Positions 60,615 to 64,000 of a DNA stretch of 64,000 nt are shown one piece after another. The DNA comes from Streptomyces anulatus. Its GTDB lineage: Bacteria; Actinomycetota; Actinomycetes; Streptomycetales; Streptomycetaceae. The DNA lies in contig NZ_BMVK01000007.1 of assembly GCF_014650675.1 (NCBI RefSeq), positions 372,001-436,000 on the forward strand. Reading direction: 5' to 3'. A model generated the notes under the pieces. The model was not told the origin of the DNA, did not search any database, and saw only the letters and a program-made list of their open reading frames with translations. The position numbers were made by a program, and so were the translations under genes. Every line of letters starts with the position of its first letter. The first letter of the stretch is position 1.

Positions 60615-61628
60615 GTGGGACAGACGGAATCGGTACTGATCCTGGGTGGTACGGGCCAGGCGGGCGCGGGGGCCGCCGCCCTCCTGCGCCGATGGCACCC
60701 GGCACTGCCGCTGACGATCGCGGGCCGTGACATCGACCGCGCGCGGCGGGTGGCCGACGGGCTCGGCGCCGCGACGGCCGCGACCATCGATCTGCGGCGC
60801 GGCGATCTCGGCCTCCCGGCCGACCGCCGCTACTCCGCAGTGGTCGCCGCGCTCTGGGACGACCGGCTGCACGGGCTGCGCTTCGCGCAGCGTCGCGGGC
60901 TGCCGTACCTCAGCATCTCCAGCGGCCTGGTGGACATCGCGCCGGAGGTCGTCGCGGGCGCCCAGCGGGCGAACGCCGCGCCGATCCTGGTGGCCAGCCA
61001 CTACTGCGCCGGTGCCGTCGTCCTCGCGGCACTGCACTCGGCGCGGCGGTTCGACCGGATCGACGCCATCCGGATCAGTGCCGTACTGGACGAACAGGAC
61101 ACCGGCGGGCCTGCGGGAGTAGCGGATCTGCAGCGGTGGTCCACCGCCACCTCGGCGGGGCTCGTACGCCGGGACGGCGTCTTCACCTGGGTCACCGACC
61201 CCGACGCACAGGCGGATGTGCGCCGTACCGACGGCACCGGTCTGCCCGGCCGGAGCATCGCCGTCCTCGACGTGACGAGCCTCGCCCTCGCGACGGACGC
61301 GCCCGACGTCCGCTTCGACTTCGCCGTCGGCGAATCCGCGGGCCGGCGTCGCGGCGGACCCGCGAGTCTCGAGGTCCGGATCGACCTCGAAGGAGCGGGC
61401 CCAGGGGGTGCGCCGATCAGGAGGAGCCGCTATCTGGTCCACCCGGCCGGGCAGCGTCCCATGACCGCGACCGGCATCGCCCTCGGTGTCGAGCGATTGC
61501 TCGGGCTGCGCGGCGAAGCCGTCGCACCGGGCATCCACATGCCCGAGACACTGCTCGACCCGGCCTATGCGGTCGAGCGGATGGCGGAGACCGGCGCCTA
61601 CTTCATCGGCGCGCCCGGCGACAGCTGA
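60615..61628 (+). CDS. Saccharopine-dehydrogenase-like oxidoreductase
   Basis: 337 residues with a Rossmann start VLILGGTGQAGAGAAALLRR and LTIAGRDIDRARRVADGLG. It has the general saccharopine-dehydrogenase-like pattern without lysine-pathway neighbours. Members act as NAD(P) dehydrogenases or enoyl-type reductases; the substrate is unknown. The GTG at 60615 is preceded by GTGAGGGGAA. It is under the divergent TetR control. Confidence 0.85.
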   Translation: MGQTESVLILGGTGQAGAGAAALLRRWHPALPLTIAGRDIDRARRVADGLGAATAATIDLRRGDLGLPADRRYSAVVAALWDDRLHGLRFAQRRGLPYLSISSGLVDIAPEVVAGAQRANAAPILVASHYCAGAVVLAALHSARRFDRIDAIRISAVLDEQDTGGPAGVADLQRWSTATSAGLVRRDGVFTWVTDPDAQADVRRTDGTGLPGRSIAVLDVTSLALATDAPDVRFDFAVGESAGRRRGGPASLEVRIDLEGAGPGGAPIRRSRYLVHPAGQRPMTATGIALGVERLLGLRGEAVAPGIHMPETLLDPAYAVERMAETGAYFIGAPGDS

Positions 61629-61858
61629 GCCTCTCCCCGGAGGAACGGCACCCATCGTGACGCGGGTGATCCTGTGGATCCGCGGACCGGGGCGCTCCCG
61701 GCCCCGGCGGCGCCGAACCGCGTCGCGCGCGGCGGCCACGGCCGAACCGTCGGCGCGGCATATCCCGTCGCGGTGGCGGGTAGTGGCCTGTTCCCCGCCG
61801 GTGTTCGCACGGCGGCCCGCGGGTGCGGTGGCCGGCCCCGCCTTCCGATGGAGCGTCC

Positions 61859-62881
61859 ATGCTGCGGATCCACTTCACGCCCGAGGACCTGACGCGGGTC
61901 AGGGTGGCCCCGGGGCCGGACTTCCTGTGGGAGATCACCAACAGTGTGCAGACTCTTCAACGGACCGACGGGCAAAGGGTTTTCGGGGCCTGGCGCCGCT
62001 GGGTGCGGCCCCGGCTCCCGGAGAGCCGCCGCCTGCTCTCCCCGCTGCTGCCGCCGCACGGATACTCCCCCGACTTCCTCACCCCCACCTCCGGTGACCG
62101 CACCACGCTCCGGGCCGCCGTCGACACCCTGCTCGGAACACCGCGGCCGAGGCTGCGTGCGGAGCTGACCCGGCTGGCCGGGTCGACGCGGCTGCCCGGC
62201 TGGGCGGCATCGCTGGCCGAGGGCGACGCGGACGCGCTCGCCCGGCTGGGCGAGGCGCTCCACGCCTACCAGGCGGAAGCGCTCGTACCGCACTGGCGGC
62301 ACGTCCGCGCGGACCTGGAGGCGGACCGGGCGCTGCGGACACGGCACCTGATGGACGGCGGCACCGAGGCGCTGCTGGCCGGGCTCGGGCCCGACGTCCG
62401 CTGGCGGCCGCCCGTACTGGAGGTCACCTATCCGGTCGACCAGCACCTGCGGCTGGACGGGCGGGGGCTGGTGCTCCAGCCGTCGTTCTTCTGCTGGCCC
62501 ACCCCGACCACCCTGGCGGACGGCGAGCTGCCGCCCGTCCTGGTCCATCCCATCCACCACACGGCCGACTGGGCCGGGCCCACCGGGGCGGCGGGACCGG
62601 AGACGGGCCGGGGTCCCCTCGGCCGCCTTCTCGGGCAGACCCGTGCGGACCTGCTGCGGGCCACCCGCGCCGGCTGCTCCACCGTGGAGGCGGCCCGGAT
62701 GCTCCAGGTGACCCACCCGGCCGTCAGCCAGCACATGAACGTCCTGCGCGCGGCGGGCCTGACCACCACCGTCCGCACGGCCGGCCGCGCCTTTCACGTC
62801 GCCACCGCCGAGGGACGTGCGCTGCTGGCCGCGGAGGACCGCCGTGCCGGGCTCGGGCCGGACGGCGAACCGCACCCGTAA
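61859..62881 (+). CDS. ArsR-type regulator with long N-terminal domain
   Basis: 340 residues. A helix-turn-helix sits at the C-terminus (about 265-325; CSTVEAARMLQVTHPAVSQH), typical of ArsR/SmtB. The first 250 residues form a sensor-like domain with no metal-Cys motif. This reversed layout is common in streptomycetes, and the ligand is unknown. The ATG at 61859 has GGAGCG upstream. The 230 bp before it contain no other feature I can support. Confidence 0.85.
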   Translation: MLRIHFTPEDLTRVRVAPGPDFLWEITNSVQTLQRTDGQRVFGAWRRWVRPRLPESRRLLSPLLPPHGYSPDFLTPTSGDRTTLRAAVDTLLGTPRPRLRAELTRLAGSTRLPGWAASLAEGDADALARLGEALHAYQAEALVPHWRHVRADLEADRALRTRHLMDGGTEALLAGLGPDVRWRPPVLEVTYPVDQHLRLDGRGLVLQPSFFCWPTPTTLADGELPPVLVHPIHHTADWAGPTGAAGPETGRGPLGRLLGQTRADLLRATRAGCSTVEAARMLQVTHPAVSQHMNVLRAAGLTTTVRTAGRAFHVATAEGRALLAAEDRRAGLGPDGEPHP

Positions 62882-63020
62882 GCCTGGACTTACACCGCTT
62901 GTGCCCGGCTCGGCCGGGACTCCACTCTGACTCCTGTCACCGCACCGCACCCGGCCGGACGGCCCCACACCGTCCCCGCGCCGATGTTCCCGTACGGCCC
63001 CGTCCCCCACAGGAGCCCCC

Positions 63021-63734
63021 ATGCGCGCGAGACTTGTCCCCAGCACGGTCGCAGCACTCGTCCTCGGAGCACTCCTCCTCCCCGGCACCGCTCAGGCGTC
63101 GCCCGCCCCCGCCGTCCCGGTCGTCGACGTGCGGGCCCACGACTCGACGGCCGGAACGGCCCTCGCCTCCGGTTACGACGAGCCGGGGACCCGGCTGCGG
63201 GTCCCCGCCGGGCGCTCGGGCGACGCCCGCTGGCTGGAGATCGCCTACCAGGTCCAGGAGACCGGCTACTGGTGCGGTCCCGCCGCGACGCGCATCGCGC
63301 TCTCCGCCCGGACCGCCGCGCCGAGCCAGGGCGAGCTGGCCGCGCAGCTCGGCACGACCGAGGCGGGCACCGATCACATCGGACAGGTCACCGGCGTGCT
63401 CAACGCGCGTCTGGGCGGCGGCTGGTACGAGACAAAGGAGATGCCGAACGACCCGCCCACCCAGGGGCAGCGGGACCTCCTGTGGCACGACATCGTGTAC
63501 GACATCGACCGCAACTATCCGCTGGTCGCCAACATCGTCGCCCCGCCGGGCAACCAGCCGCCCGGCTACCCGCCGGACCAGACGATCTACCACTACTTCA
63601 CCGTCTTCGGCTACGACGCGGTCGACCGGACCGTCCTCATCGCGGACCCCGCGTCCTTCGGCGGCAACCAGATCTACTGGATCTCCTTCGACCAGCTGGC
63701 CACCCTGATCCCGCCGAAGGGCTACTCCGCCTGA
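63021..63734 (+). CDS. Secreted C39-like cysteine peptidase
   Basis: 237 residues: a Sec signal (MRARLVPSTVAALVLGALLL, cleaved near AQA|SP) and a C39 fold. The catalytic Cys lies in ETGYWCGPAATRIALS, His in YHYFTVFGYD and Asp in LIADPASFGG. It is likely an extracellular endopeptidase; the target is unknown. GGAG precedes the ATG. Confidence 0.85.
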   Translation: MRARLVPSTVAALVLGALLLPGTAQASPAPAVPVVDVRAHDSTAGTALASGYDEPGTRLRVPAGRSGDARWLEIAYQVQETGYWCGPAATRIALSARTAAPSQGELAAQLGTTEAGTDHIGQVTGVLNARLGGGWYETKEMPNDPPTQGQRDLLWHDIVYDIDRNYPLVANIVAPPGNQPPGYPPDQTIYHYFTVFGYDAVDRTVLIADPASFGGNQIYWISFDQLATLIPPKGYSA

Positions 63735-63808
63735 CTCCGCCCGATGTCGCGGGGCGGGCACGACCGCCCCGCGACCCCGACCCCGTTCCCCCTTACCAGG
63801 AGGTCACG

Positions 63809-64000
63809 TTGAGCACGCAACGGCCCACCCGCAGAGGCGTCATGAAAGCCGCCGCCGGACTGACCGCGACGACGGCACTCGGCGCGGCAGGCGTGCTGGC
63901 GTCGGCATCCGCGGCCCATGCCGTGGGCGACGGCTTCGGTCTGCGCATCGTGGACCGCGACGAGCGCGATCCCCGGATGCGCTACTTCCGCTTCGCGACC
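63809..64000 (+). CDS. Tat-exported esterase-like protein (start only)
   Basis: 64 codons before the window edge. The TTG at 63809 has AGGAGGT at a good distance. A Tat signal (RRGVMKAAAGLTATTALG) ends near residue 40, followed by GFGLRIVDRDERDPRMRYFR, the start typical of secreted alpha/beta esterases. It follows the C39-like peptidase by 74 bp and may be co-transcribed. Confidence 0.75.
   Translation, partial: MSTQRPTRRGVMKAAAGLTATTALGAAGVLASASAAHAVGDGFGLRIVDRDERDPRMRYFRFAT

Noticed and set aside
1..64000. CRISPR array, tRNA or rRNA genes, insertion sequences, prophage
   Set aside because: No spaced identical repeats, no tRNA arms, no transposase, integrase or phage gene could be seen; the repeats present are short tandem units.

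Overview
The window is high-GC chromosomal DNA of a streptomycete-type actinomycete. Third codon positions are almost all G or C. Several genes start with GTG or TTG after GGAGG-type ribosome sites, and genes are often coupled by ATGA or GTGA overlaps. The gene set also fits the genus: a third-type EF-Tu, a C-terminally fused NADPH nitrate reductase, Lnt, an ECF41 sigma factor, MocR, many secreted Tat/lipoproteins, paired FabG genes and a second-type uracil-DNA glycosylase. From memory the order resembles the S. coelicolor region around SCO1289-SCO1350; this was not checked by alignment. I see no rRNA or tRNA gene, insertion sequence, phage gene or CRISPR array.

Layout. 0-5.2 kb: truncated GntR/UTRA regulator with an operator over its promoter, ECF41 sigma factor, alpha/beta hydrolase, EamA exporter and divergent MocR regulator. 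5.4-12.8 kb: PhoD phosphatase, a coupled SWIM/DUF6493 pair and an ACT-GNAT acetyltransferase. 12.7-18.3 kb: trans-sulfuration PLP enzyme with divergent AsnC regulator, DUF885 protein, ATP-grasp protein, and rhodanese with a second divergent AsnC regulator. 18.3-31.1 kb: sbcCD, IMPACT/YigZ protein, CoA-binding protein, AAC(3)-type acetyltransferase, a membrane-anchored unknown, YbaK-type deacylase with an XRE-cupin regulator, two left-handed beta-helix proteins, a hotdog thioesterase, a Pro/Gln-rich membrane protein and a spermidine-synthase-like protein. 31.2-35.9 kb: EF-Tu paralogue, a possible small Ala-rich protein, AlkD-like repair protein, VTT membrane protein, UppP and a P-loop kinase. 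36-40.2 kb: one 1416-residue assimilatory nitrate reductase fused to a CysJ-like flavoprotein.

40.5-44.9 kb holds the most interesting accessory unit: methyltransferase, cysteine-synthase-like PLP enzyme, ATP-grasp ligase and MFS exporter, tightly overlapped and all on the plus strand. It looks like a compact locus that makes and exports a small amino-acid-derived molecule. 45-47.9 kb: ECF sigma factor, His/Met-containing membrane protein and ferric-reductase-like haem protein. 47.9-54.8 kb: universal stress protein, SnoaL-like protein, Lnt, Gfo/Idh/MocA oxidoreductase, DinB protein, small lipoprotein, TPR-like protein and Ung. 54.9-64 kb: oligopeptide-type binding lipoprotein with no permease, two SDR/FabG proteins, HipA-like kinase with DUF3037, TetR with a divergent saccharopine-dehydrogenase-like enzyme, ArsR-type regulator, secreted C39-like peptidase and the start of a Tat-exported esterase.

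Functional themes are local regulator-target pairs with visible inverted repeats (GntR, MocR, two AsnC, XRE-cupin, TetR), DNA repair (SbcCD, AlkD-like, Ung), envelope work (UppP, Lnt, PhoD) and nitrate assimilation. Regulator-target links are inferred from divergent placement and palindromes only.
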